The translations under genes and the position numbers were made by a program. Of a stretch of DNA of 64,000 nucleotides, positions 1-11,063 are shown piece by piece; the first letter of the stretch is position 1; the number at the start of each line of letters is the position of its first letter. The DNA comes from Oasisia sp. SBJ-2009 (Eukaryota; Annelida; Polychaeta; Sabellida; Siboglinidae), in the NCBI GenBank assembly GCA_964017155.1, contig OZ024861.1:34461324-34525323 (forward strand). Direction: 5' to 3'. The notes under the pieces are model-generated. The model searched no databases. It had not been told where the DNA came from and was given only the letters and a program-made list of their open reading frames with translations.

Positions 1-428
1 GATGTAAACGTAGGATGACGCGCGCTGCTGAACGCTGGACCATTTCAAGTCTATACAACAGCGTTCCAGTAATGCCGTACAGGGCAGCATTACCAAAATC
101 AAGTCGCAACATGACTAACGCATGAACAAGTGTCTTGCGTGCTCGAAGAGTTAGCACAGATCATATTTGCGCTATGCAACGAAGTTGGGCGTAGGCAGTC
201 CGGCAGGTACGGCTTACGTGTGCGGTCATCGACAAAAGTTGAATTGAAGTGCACGCCAAGGTCGGGAATGGTGGCCGAAGTGGTAACGTTGCATCCACAG
301 ATGTCGATGACAAGAGGACGTGGCTGCGGAGTGCGGTGGTTCGGTGTGGTAAAGAGAATTGTCTCTGTTTTTGCTTCGTTCAAAAGTAGGTAGCGCGATG
401 CTAGCCAAGGTTTCACGTCGATGACACA
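1..428 (-). mobile_element. LINE reverse transcriptase fragment (C-terminal part), frameshifted, runs off window start
   Basis: Read on the minus strand, about 428 to 99 gives a reverse-transcriptase C-terminal segment with WLASRYLLLNEAKTETILF and, further on, DLGVHFNSTF. That is the usual non-LTR pattern in which a LNxxKTE box is followed by a LGVxxDS box. Below about 120 the sequence continues in another frame as RLDFGNAALYGI and then RLEMVQRSAARVIL, the typical following block (SRLDYCNxLLYG...LQxVQNxAAR). So at least one frameshift separates the two parts and the copy is dead. The order is that of CR1/L2/jockey-type LINEs. The first exon of the array lies about 1 kb downstream. Confidence 0.8.
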
Positions 429-884
429 CCGGGATATCTGGTCGGCAGCAGACGCCGAATCGTTAGGTGGAAAGTCAACATAGACATGTTTGTTTGTTTT
501 GTATAATCCACGGCAATGTTCTTGCCTACCCTTGAGCTACTCTTGTTCATCTGTACATACCCTTCCCCTTTGGATGGGACAGGGAGGGGTATTAGCACTA
601 CTGCTCCCCATCTGCTTATATTGCACAACAGTTGCCTATTGGTCCCTTTTTATGAAGCAAGGCTTCATGTTTGTTCAATGGCCAATAACTTTTTATGGAT
701 GTGTTACACTTAAAAAGAGTATCCTATTTGCATGGATCATGACCTCAGTCACAAGCAGTCAAAACAATGATTTGGGTGGACACTGGACAGAAAGAAGGCT
801 AACTGCTGTACCTGAGAGTCCACGCAAGACAAAATGGAGCGCACATATGTAGATCCCTCCTTTTGATTCTGTTTGGTGAAAGGT

Positions 885-1090
885 CCAATGGGGTTATGGC
901 ATCACTCTGCATATGCCATTACAGTGTAGCGCTCATATCTCAGAATCCATTGAAGATGTATTTTCCAAATTCTGTCACTAAGCTCATTACATTTTGATTT
1001 CATTTTCTCTTAAAAAAGACTCCTAGGGTCATTTAACGGCCCAAGAATTTTTATTTTTAAGTTTTCATATCTTTTTCAAAAATTATTTTG
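885..1090. repeat. Intronic repeat family A, copy 1
   Basis: This segment begins around GGTCCAATGGGGTTATGGC, continues with ATATCTCAGAATCCATTGAA, then a TCTTAAAAAAGACTCCTAGG part. It recurs in most introns of the array, at about 2485, 13982, 15293, 22861, 26325, 32490, 35865, 37520 and 53440. No ORF or terminal repeat is seen. It is either an old interspersed element or an ancestral intron segment copied with the exons. Confidence 0.7.
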
Positions 1091-1436
1091 TAGCTTTTAT
1101 CATCATGCCAGCCCCATTTCTAGACAATGCAAACATGCTTGAGTGTTGCCTCGTTGACAATCACCATACAAATATTGACGCCACAGTTGAAGATACCACC
1201 AGTCTTGTTATGTTCATATAACGTGTGAGTTTACAAAGTTTGCTCAGTCACAAGCAGCTGTGACAACGATTGGATGAGATGTGGGTTTGTTGCGTTTACA
1301 GTTATGGAGTAATACAAGTGAAATTTCATTCTTATATCATAACATGCACAATTCTACCATATTTTATACATATTGGTTGGCTAATATTGCTAGGTTTTGT
1401 TTGAACTAATTCCATATGTATGATGTTTTTGTACAG

Positions 1437-1727
1437 AGCCAAATGCTCCAACCGGCCTCCAAGTGACAGCAACTGTGAACTCACTCGCAGTTTCCTGGAC
1501 AGCCCCCAGTGGTGCTGTCATATCATATACTGTCACAGTGAAGGAAGGTACAACAGTAAAGGACACAAAAAGTGTCACTGGAACAACAGCAACATTTGAC
1601 AGTACGGCAGCTGACAAGAAGCTGACAGCTGGCACGGAGTACACTGTAGAGGTGGTGTCTGTGGCTGGAGTCTTGAACAGTGGAGGACAGAGCAGTGACT
1701 CTTCTCTGTCAGGCAACTTCTATACAA
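1437..1727 (+). CDS. Exon FN3-1: fibronectin type III domain (group A)
   Basis: The exon holds 97 codons between acceptor TTTTGTACAG and donor GTAAGT, phase 1 at both ends. The reading frame is xAG CCA AAT GCT. The domain runs PNAPTGLQV (A strand), SLAVSW with the conserved Trp (B), SYTVTVKEG (C), an ATFDS/LTAGTEYTVEVV block with the conserved Tyr (F) and NFYT (G). It lies inside the duplicated block shared with FN3-4. Over most of its length it differs from FN3-4 by a single Ile/Thr codon in VISYTV; only the last codons differ further. An antisense ORF over it is a shadow. Confidence 0.93.
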
Positions 1728-1739
1728 GTAAGTCAGTCT

Positions 1740-2400
1740 TGGATTGATTATTTCATTTAAAAATGTGTTCATTCAAACACAGTTTGTGTATGTTTCTAGT
1801 TTGTGATAGAACAACTCATGGGACAGTCTTGCCAGATATCTTTGGAGCCAGCGTTGACAGCCTGAGAACAGGATGCAAGACCAGGATGTTTCATGTGACG
1901 TATGTGGGCCAGGGTCTGGATTCCTCTAGGTGTCAAGCCGGAATATTTCTCGTGACCAGATGATACTGGGCCAGCAACTTTAGTGGTCAAGTGACTGCAG
2001 CCACATGACCATAATCCTGTCTGACCCATTCTGGGTGTCTGAGATACTAACCTCCATCATCTATGACAATGGATAAATGGGGCTGGTTGGTGAGTGTCGT
2101 GATTCTTTGTTCATGCTCAAGACAAATAGGTCAATGAACCAGGAAATTGTTCCACTTGTTAAACTGGAGAATTGTGGATGATTGGTTAGTTATATTCCTA
2201 TGTGTTATGATCGGGCAACTACTCCCTGCGTAGAGTTATGCATAGTAGGTCATTGTGTCAAGTGGCAGCAGTGGCATACTGCTAGGGCTGTGTGTAGTCA
2301 CATTTCGACCGTAGTGTCATTGTGGTGGAAGATGATGATTGGGGAAGGATGGTTAGCATTGTGTTTGCGTTCCCAATAGCACTGTCAATGTGACAAGCCA
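1740..2400. repeat. Duplicated downstream intron block, copy 1
   Basis: The sequence after the FN3-1 donor (AACTCATGGGACAGTCTTGC, then ATGTGGGCCAGGGTCTGGAT) is repeated after FN3-2 (about 3297-3900) and FN3-3 (about 9905-10480). The exon and its downstream intron were therefore amplified together. I see no gene inside it; the short ORFs on both strands recur only because the DNA recurs. Confidence 0.8.
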
Positions 2401-2484
2401 CACATATGTAGATCCCTCTAGCAATACAGTGGTGATGAGACCACAAACACTGACGCACGCATAGTCAGATTTTTAGTCCGTTTG

Positions 2485-2690
2485 ATCAAAGGTCCAATGG
2501 GGTTATGGCATCACTCTGCATTCATTCATTCATTAGCACTCATATCTCAAAAACCATTGAAGATGTATTTTCCAAATACTGTCACTATGCTCACTACATT
2601 TTGATTTCATTTTCTCTTAAAAAAGACTCCTAGGGTCGTTTAACGGCCCAAGAATGTAATTTTCAGTTTTCATATTTTTTCAAACATTAT
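2485..2690. repeat. Intronic repeat family A, copy 2
   Basis: It matches the family A copy at 885-1090 (GGTCCAATGGGGTTATGGC, AAAGACTCCTAGGGTCGTTT) and keeps its position about 0.4 kb upstream of the FN3 acceptor. Confidence 0.7.
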
Positions 2691-3008
2691 TTTGTAGCTT
2701 TTATCATCATGCAAACATGCATGAGTATTGCCTCGTTGACAATCACCATACTGACATTGACGCCAGAGTTGAAGATACTACCAGCCTTGTTATGTTCATA
2801 ATGTGTGAGTTTACAAAGATTGCTGAGTCATAAGCAGCTGCGACAACGATTGGATGAGATGTTGCATTTACAGTTATGGAATAATATAAGTGAAATTTCA
2901 TTCTTATATCATAACATGCACAATTCTACCATTTTTTATACATATTGGTTGGTTAATATTGCTAGGTTTTGTTTGAACTAATTCCATATGTATGATGTTT
3001 TTGTACAG

Positions 3009-3284
3009 AGCCGAATGCTCCAACCGGCCTCAAAGTGACAGCAACTGTGGACTCACTCGCAGTTTCCTGGACAGCCCCCAGTGGTGCTGTCACATCATAT
3101 ACTGTCACAGTGAAGGAAGGTACAGCAATAAAGGACACAAAAACTGTCACTGGAACAACAGCAACATTTGACAGTTCGGCTGCTGACAAGAAGCTGACAG
3201 CTGGCACGGAGTACACTGTAGAGGTGGTGTCTGTGGCTGGAGTCTTGAACAGTGACTCTTCTCTGTCAGGCAACTTCTATACAA
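3009..3284 (+). CDS. Exon FN3-2: fibronectin type III domain (group A, 5-residue deletion)
   Basis: Ninety-two codons, acceptor TTTTGTACAG, donor GTAAGT, phase 1-1. It is nearly identical to FN3-1 but lacks 15 nt near the 3' end. Where the other group A copies read VLNSGGQSSD, this one reads VLNSD. The missing stretch is bounded in the other copies by CAGTG on both sides, which fits an in-frame slippage deletion between short direct repeats. The loss lies in the loop before the G strand, so the fold should survive. Confidence 0.93.
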
Positions 3285-3296
3285 GTAAGTCAGTCT

Positions 3297-3900
3297 TGGA
3301 TTGATTATTTCATTTAAAAATGTGTTCACTCAAACACAGTTTGTGTATGTTTCTAGTTTGTGATAGAACAACTCATGGGACAGTCTTTCCAGATATCTTT
3401 GGAGCCAGCGGTGACAGCCTGAGAACAGGATGCAAGACCAGGATGTTTCATGTGACGTATGTGGGCCAGGGTCTGGATTCCTCTAGGTGTCAAGCCGGAA
3501 TATTTCACGTGACCAGATGATACTGGGCCAGCAACTTTAGTGGTCATGTGACTGCAGCCACATGACCATAATCCTGTCTGACCCATTTTGGTTGTCTGAG
3601 ATACTAACCTCCATCATCTATAACAATGGATAAATGGGGCTGGTTGGTGAGTGTCGTGATTCTTTGTTCATGCTCAAGACAAATATGTCAATGAACCAGG
3701 AAATTGTTCCACTTGTTAAACTGGAGAAATGTGGATAATTGGATAGTAATATTTCTATGTGTTATGATCGGGCAACTACCCCCCCCTCCTCCGCATAGAT
3801 TCATGCATAGTACATCATTGTGTCAATTTGCAGCAATGACAGCAGTGGCATACTGCTAGGGCTGTGCATAGTCACATTACGATTAACTTGAAGCAGTCAC
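3297..3900. repeat. Duplicated downstream intron block, copy 2
   Basis: It matches 1740-2400 with a few differences. It continues into a gypsy fragment that I do not find after FN3-1. Confidence 0.8.
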
Positions 3901-3939
3901 ATATTTTAGTCCAAATGAATGGTGAATTGGTCTCTGCAT

Positions 3940-4277
3940 CAAGCTCTACAGCATGGAAGCCAAATGAGACATTGGTATCGATGTCAGTAAAGTTGAAGAC
4001 TTGCATGTTGCCTGAACACAAAAAAAACGCTAGTCGAGCTGACGGAGGATGACACAGTGTTGCATGAGCTTGAGAAGAGCCATGAAGACAAGACGGCAAG
4101 CTGGGAGTACTGGAAATTAAGTACTAAAGCCCCATTTGCAGTTCAAAGATGAACTGTTAGTTGAAGATGGGGTATCTTCAAGGGCGACAGGCTAGTAATC
4201 TCTCATATGATGGTGAAACAAATACACTAGGGACACATTGTTGTAGATGGATGTCTGTGCAGGGCACACAAGGTCGC
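3940..4277 (+). mobile_element. Ty3/gypsy pol fragment (integrase zinc-finger region), decayed, copy 1
   Basis: This is a less intact twin of 10553-10888. It keeps a WKLSTKAPFAVQ-like stretch followed, in another frame, by DELLVEDGV. It then has a degenerate version of the integrase HHCC start. In gypsy elements the link between RNase H and integrase reads YWxxRDELSVxDG, then HxxHxGxxxCLxRARE. Several frameshifts and stops make it non-functional. Confidence 0.6.
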
Positions 4278-4350
4278 ACCAACACAACTCAAAAGTAGTA
4301 ATGAAAAAAAGGCTAAATTAATTACGTTTATCTAAAAATAATTTGAAAGT

Positions 4351-5973
4351 GAAATGTGGGCTCTACACCCCGAGACTAGGCCTATGACTGAACCGCTATT
4401 TAATTTGATGTGCCCGGTTGCATGACACGCACCCAAGTTAGGTGGTAAAGTTATCCCTATCTCTCTAGGTGTCACCTATCTGAGCGACCGCATGGAACGC
4501 GTTGCACAACAGCCACCCAGATGCCCCCCAACTAGAGTATGCCAGCACGAGTAACCGATAAGTGGGTTGCCATGTTTTGAGAACAATTGTTCTTCACATA
4601 ATTAATTTCACCTCTCACAGTCATCATGGCGGAAGCAGTGACACTACAGCAAAATCGTAGGACAATATACTGAGATTGTGGCCTTAATACAGACACACGA
4701 CCAAAGATAAGAACTGTTACAAGGCCGATTCAAATCAACCTTGTCGAACAGGGACAGTAAAAGGGATGGCATTCTGTAGTTGCAGAGGTCAATGCTCTAT
4801 CAACAATGTTGTGGAGTGTGGAGGACATAAAGAAAAACTGGCAATGAGCTAATTTTGTTGTTTTCTGTTGGTAAATATATGAATAAAAGCAAATTTAAAA
4901 TGGCATAACTTTTTTATTTATATAACTATTAAAATACTGTTTGCAGTCTTTTTCAATGCTTTGAACAGAATTATAAATTTCAAATATTTTTGTTTATAGT
5001 AATTAATTCAGTTGATTAGTTAATATTGGCTAAGTAGTGCACCAAGTTAACAGACCAACACAGTCTAATTAAGAATAGCAGAGTTCATCAATGTAAAGAT
5101 ATTTATACATATTATGCAGTGTGCTTAACCACATTTATTTTGACAATAAACATATTAACTAGTCATGTAATAATAAATTAATTAATTAGTTAATAGGTGA
5201 TAATTAGTGGGTAAAGTCGACAGATAGAGATTTTTTTAATGACACAATGTCCATGAATATATGTTTATATAAACATGCCATGTGGAAAAACCACTTTAAT
5301 TGTGGTAAGAGATATAAGTTAATAGTAATAAAAAAATAAAAAAATATTTGTACACAGACCAACAAAAAAGCAAATAATGTCAATGATTATGAAGATAATT
5401 ACACATATTATGCAATGTGTATAACCACATTAATAGTAGTTACAAGTATAATATAATAAATCATTTAATAATAATTTAATTAATTATTCAATATTTTGTA
5501 ATTGGCACACCATTTTGGTAGACCTACACATCTTAGTAAAAGGTCATAATGTCCACATTTATGAAGATATACATACATACTGTCACTATGAACTGTGTAT
5601 AATCACATATACAGTGGTAATAAATACAAAGTAACAAATCACTTAATAATAATAGCAATTTAATTTGTCAATATTTAGTAATTAGCATGCAACATTGACA
5701 TACTGACATGTAAGTAAACACCCTAATGTCCATGATAATGAGGAGAGAGTTGTATAATTTATACAAGCATGATACAATGCACTGTGAGTCACCCAGCTGC
5801 AGTTGTGACTGCTTCGAGTTGCCCCAGAATGTTCAGCCTAACTTTTGACATAACCCAGCCGGGTGTGTGTCATGCAACCACACCTATGGCTAGGTGTCAC
5901 CTAAGTGTTAAATACCCTAACTTGGGTGAGATTGGGACTGGCGCTGTCCCCTAGATTGACAGAGCCCACATTT

Positions 5974-5974
<1 letters not shown>
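4351..5974. mobile_element. Small palindromic element with 14-bp inverted ends, interrupted by a larger insert
   Basis: The left end GAAATGTGGGCTCT (4351-4364) is the exact reverse complement of the right end (5961-5974). At 40617-40704 the same ends enclose only 88 bp, and 11064-11135 is a related uninterrupted copy that has lost its left end. The version here is therefore split by about 1.5 kb starting near 4390 and ending near 5940. It is immediately followed by a TA microsatellite. Confidence 0.65.
4400..5938 (+). mobile_element. PIF/Harbinger-like relic with Myb/SANT-domain remnant
   Basis: Its ends share inverted blocks (GGTTGCATGACAC and AGGTGTCACCTA on the left against their complements on the right), though in a rearranged order. 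Near 4755-4850 one frame reads WHSVVAEVNAL followed by SVEDIKKNW. This matches the W-x2-V-x3-VN...RT-x-E-x2-KKKW pattern of the Myb/SANT (zeste-like) domain encoded by Harbinger elements. Around it, ATGGCGGAAGC at 4626 could be the old start. The rest (4900-5770) is AT-rich with no coding signal. Assignment to Harbinger rests on this short motif only. Confidence 0.45.

Positions 5975-5975
<1 letters not shown>

Positions 5976-6061
<86 letters not shown>
5976..6061. repeat. (TA)n microsatellite
   Basis: About 43 uninterrupted TA units directly follow the inverted-repeat element end. The apparent ORF with alternating Tyr-Ile is an artefact of the repeat. Confidence 0.97.
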
Positions 6062-6063
<2 letters not shown>

Positions 6064-6732
6064 TCAGTTATCACGAAACGTCGACAGAATCTGTTGACAC
6101 CATTTAGAATTCAATATTTCACGTTTCCCTTTTAGTCACTAATATATAACATGTCAAGGTATACAGGAAATAAATTTGGGTAGCTTAATTAGTAAAATCT
6201 CTGGCATCGCTTTGAAGTTGGGTGGCCGTGTTGCGCGATACCGAGTGTATGCACACACACGGTGTATCTAATATATATATTATGGTATTTATTTTTTTCG
6301 CTAAGTGTTCTAGTTTATTTTGTTTGAGAATGTGACATGATTATGGTTCAAAATGGACAGAAGTGGCAATGTTTGTAAACATTCTTTTGCTTTTATGCAA
6401 TTTGGAAATTAGAATACATTTTCGGTACCCCGTAAAAAGAGTAAAGCGGTCATATAATTACTTGTCACTCTATGGGAAACTCTTGTATAGTATCACCGTA
6501 AATGCAGGTATAATTTGATCAATTACCTTTTCAACGGAACAAACCTTATGCGGATACTGTCAGCTGTAGTCTACATCAGGATGTTTAAAATAGGTATACG
6601 CTCAGTATCACTGAAAGGCATTCTTCATTAGTATTTTCAAAATAGAAAATGCTTGTTCCAAGGGGCATTCGTTTTATTCTGTTTGTCCTCGGCATGTTGC
6701 CCTGAGACAGTTACGTGCACTATTTTCCAGTC

Positions 6733-7795
6733 CAGACATGGGGTCAAATACATTGAAATGTATTTAAATACAAATACTTTTGAGGGATTCAAATACAAAT
6801 ACTTTTAAATGCAAATGTATTTAAATACAAATACTTTTGAAAAGTATTTCAAATACTTTTTCAAATACTTTTCATTTTCAGGATATATTACTATATAGGT
6901 AAACGAAACAAAACGATGAAGCCTGAGTTTCAGCATATGCTGCGTGATGCTTTCTTTAGAAATGAAAATAATTGTTTCAATAAAATATATATAAACCTGA
7001 GTAATTAACAGTTCTGCATAAAATTAGATCAATAAGTAATAATTTATCTACAAAACAGTTATTGGTTAACTTCACAATTATTTAATTATTATATATAAAT
7101 TTTAATGTTTGTTATTCAATATTTAAATAATGTAAAATAATATTCCACCTTTATACTTTTAAAATTGTCAGTTATATCACCCAGGATGGTGGAAGTTAGT
7201 ACTTATATGGGATAGTGCAAAGTCCTGCTGCAAGCTAATTGAATGCAATGTTCCTTTTAATCATTCCTCCACATCCTTCTCACACAATCATGGCAATGTG
7301 GACAGAACCCACAGCCAAGCTTTCCATTCATTCACTGAGGATCACTTAACAAGATCTGACTTGAATTGGGTTCTCCATTTATCATCTGTATCAATTAGGC
7401 TGCCCTGCACACTGGGCTCAGTGATGTTTGAACAAAGTCCACTGTGGCTTATTTAATTGGGGATACCTGGCTTGAACAAAGGGCTTGATAAACCAGTGCC
7501 AGGCTTCTTCCTCTATCACACAAAGGGAAATGACTAGCTAGCTGGTGCCCAGGGTTTACTGGTGCCCATATTTGCTAAGCTGTGTAATTAAGTTCTTAGT
7601 CCCTGACTGTAGTATAGACATTTGAAAAAGTATTTGAAAAAGTATTTGAAAAGTATTTGAAATATCAAATACTTTAGGAAAGTATTTAAATACAAATACT
7701 TTCAATTCCTAAATGTCAAATACAAATACAAATACTTTAAAAAAGTATTTAAATACTTTCAAATACAAATACAAATGTATTTGACCCCATGTCTG
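6733..7795. mobile_element. Non-autonomous hAT-type transposon with 8-bp target duplication
   Basis: The left end CAGACATGGGGTCAAATACA (6733) and the right end TGTATTTGACCCCATGTCTG (to 7795) are inverted repeats. Flanking them is an exact 8-bp direct repeat, TTCCAGTC, at 6725-6732 and 7796-7803. An 8-bp duplication is the hAT hallmark. Dense subterminal repeats of AAATACTTTT and its complement fill 6760-6860 and 7615-7790, as expected for transposase-binding arrays. The interior 6870-7600 has no transposase ORF, so it depends on enzymes encoded elsewhere. Confidence 0.85.
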
Positions 7796-7803
7796 TTCCA
7801 GTC

Positions 7804-9290
7804 ATCACCATTTCTGAGGAAATGTAGTTCTCGTTTAACTCAGACGTCGTCATTGTGGCATGAAGTATATGTTAACCAAGTTATAGTCATGTTGATTATT
7901 GTGTAATGTTCGGGATGATTAAACAGTCTTCCTTTCAGCTAATGGATGCCAACACAAACAGATGGTCGTCTACTGTTGGTCGTCTAGTGACAAAAGACAA
8001 TAGTTTTAGTATATACAGTGGTTCAGTAAATATTGGACATCAGACAAATTTGTTATACCTTTTAATGATTCAATAACAGGCGGAGATCACGTGAAATTCT
8101 ACTTTTTACCAAATTAATTATTTGTAGGCATCGAATACATTCTGCTAATCAGAATAACAAATAGGCAATTTATTCTACTAATGTGCTTACTGCTACAGTC
8201 ATTTGCTGCATTAGTAATTGATAACCATGGCAATCACCTCATCGACAAACTAAACTTGTCTAGTACTATACTCATATTCTACGAAAGCATGATATGAACT
8301 GAACATGTCCTTTATTCAGCAATGTGTGCAACACAGTCAATATGTTTTTCTTCTTCGATAGTTGACACCATCTGATCATTTTAGACTATTGTCTAAAATT
8401 ATAACGACGGCCATTGCTGGAGCTTGCTTCACGTGGATCTTCCTCCAACTGATCCCGAATGACAGCGACAGGGACAATTATCCACCCGTCGCAGTGTGGG
8501 TGAAATATCTGCCCCTGATAATGATGAGAGGCAGCTCATGTTACCATGACTGTTGAGGCATGGTAACATGAGCTGCCTCTCATCATAAGGGTGTTGGCCA
8601 CTGGCACAATGACAGGCGCCTCCAATAAGCCATTCACTGCATGTGGCTTCCGTCTTATCTGATATGTTTGATTTGCTCCTACTGTGTGAAGGCCCTGCCA
8701 CAATGTCCTATGAATTCTCTCATCAGTGTTTAGGAGAATGTGCCAATGTCCTCCACCACTTTGTTCTGAGGGTGGTCTTGTATTGCACGCCTTTCTTGAT
8801 CCACAGTTTATATTTGATTGGTCTTGTGCAGTCCACGTCATTCAGTTTCTCCGTTATGGTTTCGTCACTCATCGAGGTTAATTCAAGTAAGGACTTTGGC
8901 ATTACTTTGGAAAAGAAAGCATGCATCAATTATAGGGCCCCTGTCATAGATTACCTTGCACACTGCAATCCCCTAAATGTTAAAGTGAACATGTGGCCAC
9001 ACGTCTCTTGCATGAAGGGTTGAATCAAAATCACGATTCTTAAAAAAGTTTGATTGATTTAAATCGATTGAATTGATTTTTTATTTATATTTTTTCTTGA
9101 GGCTTTGAATTTGAAAAAGTTGGTACCTGAATTATAAAGTGATTACAAATCACATTTGTAATGAAATATTATAACTTATTTATAAAAAATTATTATGATC
9201 AATGGTTTACTAAATAATTGCATACATTACAAAGAGTTTAACATTTTAAAATTATTCCCATGTGTAATTCCCTTTTCTAATCAATGCAAA
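7804..9290. other. Intron stretch without recognised gene
   Basis: No exon or known element is recognised here apart from the perfect hairpin at 8521-8586. ORFs of 64-126 codons around 8362-9023 show no motif that I know and no splice context linking them to the FN3 array. Confidence 0.5.
8521..8586. repeat. Perfect 28-bp inverted repeat with 10-nt loop
   Basis: The arm 8521-8548 (starting ATGATGAGAGGCAGCTCATG) is the exact complement of 8559-8586, with loop ACTGTTGAGG. There is no mismatch in 28 bp. Transcribed within the intron it would form a strong hairpin; no other copy is seen in the window. Confidence 0.95.
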
Positions 9291-9595
9291 CGTGCAAGAG
9301 TGTTGCCTCTATGACAATCACCATGCAGATGTTGATGCCAGAGTCAAAGCTGCCTACCACCAGCCTTGTTATGTTCATAATGTGTGAGTTTACAAAGTTT
9401 ACTCAGTCACAAGCAGCTGTGACAATGATTGGATGAAATGTGGGTTCGTTACATTTACAGTTATGGAATAATATAAGTGAAATTTCTTTCTTATATCATA
9501 ACATGCACAATTCTACCATATTTTATACATATTGGTTGGTTAATATTGCTAGGTTTTGTTTGAACTATTTCCATATGTATGATGTGTTTGTACAG
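9290..9595. repeat. Duplicated upstream intron block before FN3-3
   Basis: The GAGTGTTGCCTC...TGTTATGTTCATAA...CATAACATGCACAATTCTACC sequence also precedes FN3-1, FN3-2 and FN3-4. FN3-5 lacks it except for the last bases before the acceptor. Confidence 0.8.
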
Positions 9596-9889
9596 AGCCG
9601 AATGCTCCAACCGGCCTCAAAGTGACAGCAGCAACTGTGGACTCACTCGCAGTTTCCTGGACAGCCCCCAGTGGTGCTGTCACATCATATACTGTCACAG
9701 TGAAGGAAGGTACAACAATAAAGGACACAAAAACTGTCACTGAAACAACAGCAACATTTGACAGTTCGGTAGCTGACAAGAAGCTGACAGCTGGCACGGA
9801 GTACACTGTAGAGGTGGTGTCTGTGGCTGGAGTCTTGAACAGTGGAGGACAGAGCAGTGACCCTCCTCTGTCGGACAACTTCTATACAA
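9596..9889 (+). CDS. Exon FN3-3: fibronectin type III domain (group A)
   Basis: Ninety-eight codons, acceptor TGTTTGTACAG, donor GTAAGT, phase 1-1. It has one extra Ala codon in VTAATVDSL (GCA GCA GCA), shared with FN3-5 and absent from FN3-1, -2 and -4. The 3' end reads SSDPPLSDNFYT. Those two traits place it with FN3-5 in a subgroup. The acceptor-proximal intron resembles FN3-2, so the copy is mosaic. Confidence 0.93.
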
Positions 9890-9904
9890 GTAAGTCAGCT
9901 TGGG

Positions 9905-10480
9905 GTTATTTCATTTAAAAATGTGTTAATTCAAACACAGTTTGTGTATGTTTCTATTTTATGACAGAACAACTCATGGGACAGTCTAGCCAGATATCTT
10001 TGGAGCTAGCTGTGACAGCCTGAGAACAGGATGCAAGACCAGGAAGTTTCACGTGACCACATTTGATACTGGGCCAGCAACTTTAATGGTCATGTGACTG
10101 CGGCCGCATGACCATGGAGATTCCCACGTCTGACCCATTCTGGGTATCTGAGATACTAACCTCCATCATTTATTACAGTGAAGAAATGGGGCTGGTTGGT
10201 GGGTGTCATACTTCTTTGTTCATGCTCAAGCCACATATGACAATGAACAAGTAAGTTGTTCCATCTGTTATGCTGGAGAAATGTGGATGATTGAATAGTT
10301 TCATTCCTAAGTCACAGGTATTTGTTATGATTAGGCCGCTACCCCCTGTGGAGAGATATGCATAATAGGTCACTGTGTCAATTTGCAGCAGTGGCCACAG
10401 TGGCATGCTGCTATGGCTGTGTGTACTGTAACGTGTAGTCACATTACGATTAGGTTGAGGCAGGGTAGAATTTCTGCGTG
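9905..10480. repeat. Duplicated downstream intron block, copy 3
   Basis: It matches 1740-2400 and 3297-3900 (AACTCATGGGACAGTCTAGC, TGAGAACAGGATGCAAGACC). A stretch of roughly 70 bases present in the other copies is missing after GACCAGGAAGTTTCACGTGA. Confidence 0.75.
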
Positions 10481-10552
10481 CCAATTACACCTTTTTTGTC
10501 CAAATGATGGGTGGATGAGTCTATGCATAACATTATGGGCCATACAACACGG

Positions 10553-10888
10553 AAGCCAAACGAGACATTGGTAGCATTGTCAATAAAGTTGAAGACTTAT
10601 ATGTTGCCTGAACACAAGCTGGTCGAGCTGCAACAGGCCATGAAGGATGACACAGTGTTGCAGAAGCTTCAGAAGAGCCATGAAGACAAGGTGACCAGCC
10701 GGGAGTACTGGAAATTAAGTACTAAAGCCCCATTTGCAGTTCAAAGATGAACTGTTAGTTGAAGATGGGGTATCTTCAAGGGCGACAGGCTAGTAACCCC
10801 CATAGGAGGCGAGCGGGAATGATCAAACAAATACACCAGGGTCACATTGGTCTAGATGGATGCCTGCACAGGGTACGCGAGGTCACAT
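10553..10888 (+). mobile_element. Ty3/gypsy pol fragment (integrase zinc-finger region), copy 2
   Basis: One frame reads ELQQAMKDDTVLQKLQKS. The next frame gives DELLVEDGV, then FKGDRLVTP, and a third gives IKQIHQGHIGLDGCLHRVRE. In order these are the C-terminal tether of RNase H, the RDELxVxDGxxFKGxRxVxP segment and the HxxHxGxxGCLxRxRE half of the integrase HHCC zinc finger. Frameshifts between the parts make it a relic. It sits in the same relative intron position as 3940-4277, so it entered before the exon block duplicated. Confidence 0.75.
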
Positions 10889-11063
10889 AAGTACTTTTTC
10901 TGCTACATTTCTCTTGCTAATCAATACATAATTTGAGTTTTATCTGTGCAACAAGCCAATATAAACTTTGCTTATGCAAGAACCAACACAAAGTAGTAAT
11001 AAAAGAGGCCATATGAATTACGTTTAGTTATTATAAAATATGTTAAAAGAAAGAAAAATATGA

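Larger units (their letters stand above)
268..1737. repeat. Segmental duplication, copy A (twin at 13365-14834)
   Basis: From about 268 to the FN3-1 donor this block matches 13365-14834 at a constant offset of 13,097 bases with only a handful of substitutions and no indel that I could find. It carries the end of the LINE fragment, the whole upstream intron part and exon FN3-1. Translations of the non-genic 490-852 stretch and its twin at 13587-13949 are identical, which shows how recent the copy is. Confidence 0.9.

Noticed and set aside
490..852. 120-codon ORF, identical at 13587-13949
   Set aside because: Its identity reflects the recent block duplication, not selection; no domain, and it lies in repeat and intron sequence.
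1390..1716. Antisense ORFs of about 100 codons over every FN3 exon (for example 2962-3273, 9549-9878, 21431-21757)
   Set aside because: They recur only because the exons recur. The sense frame has FN3 residues, matching phases and splice sites; the antisense products have no fold signature.
5905..6135. ORF with long Tyr-Ile alternation
   Set aside because: Artefact of the TA microsatellite.
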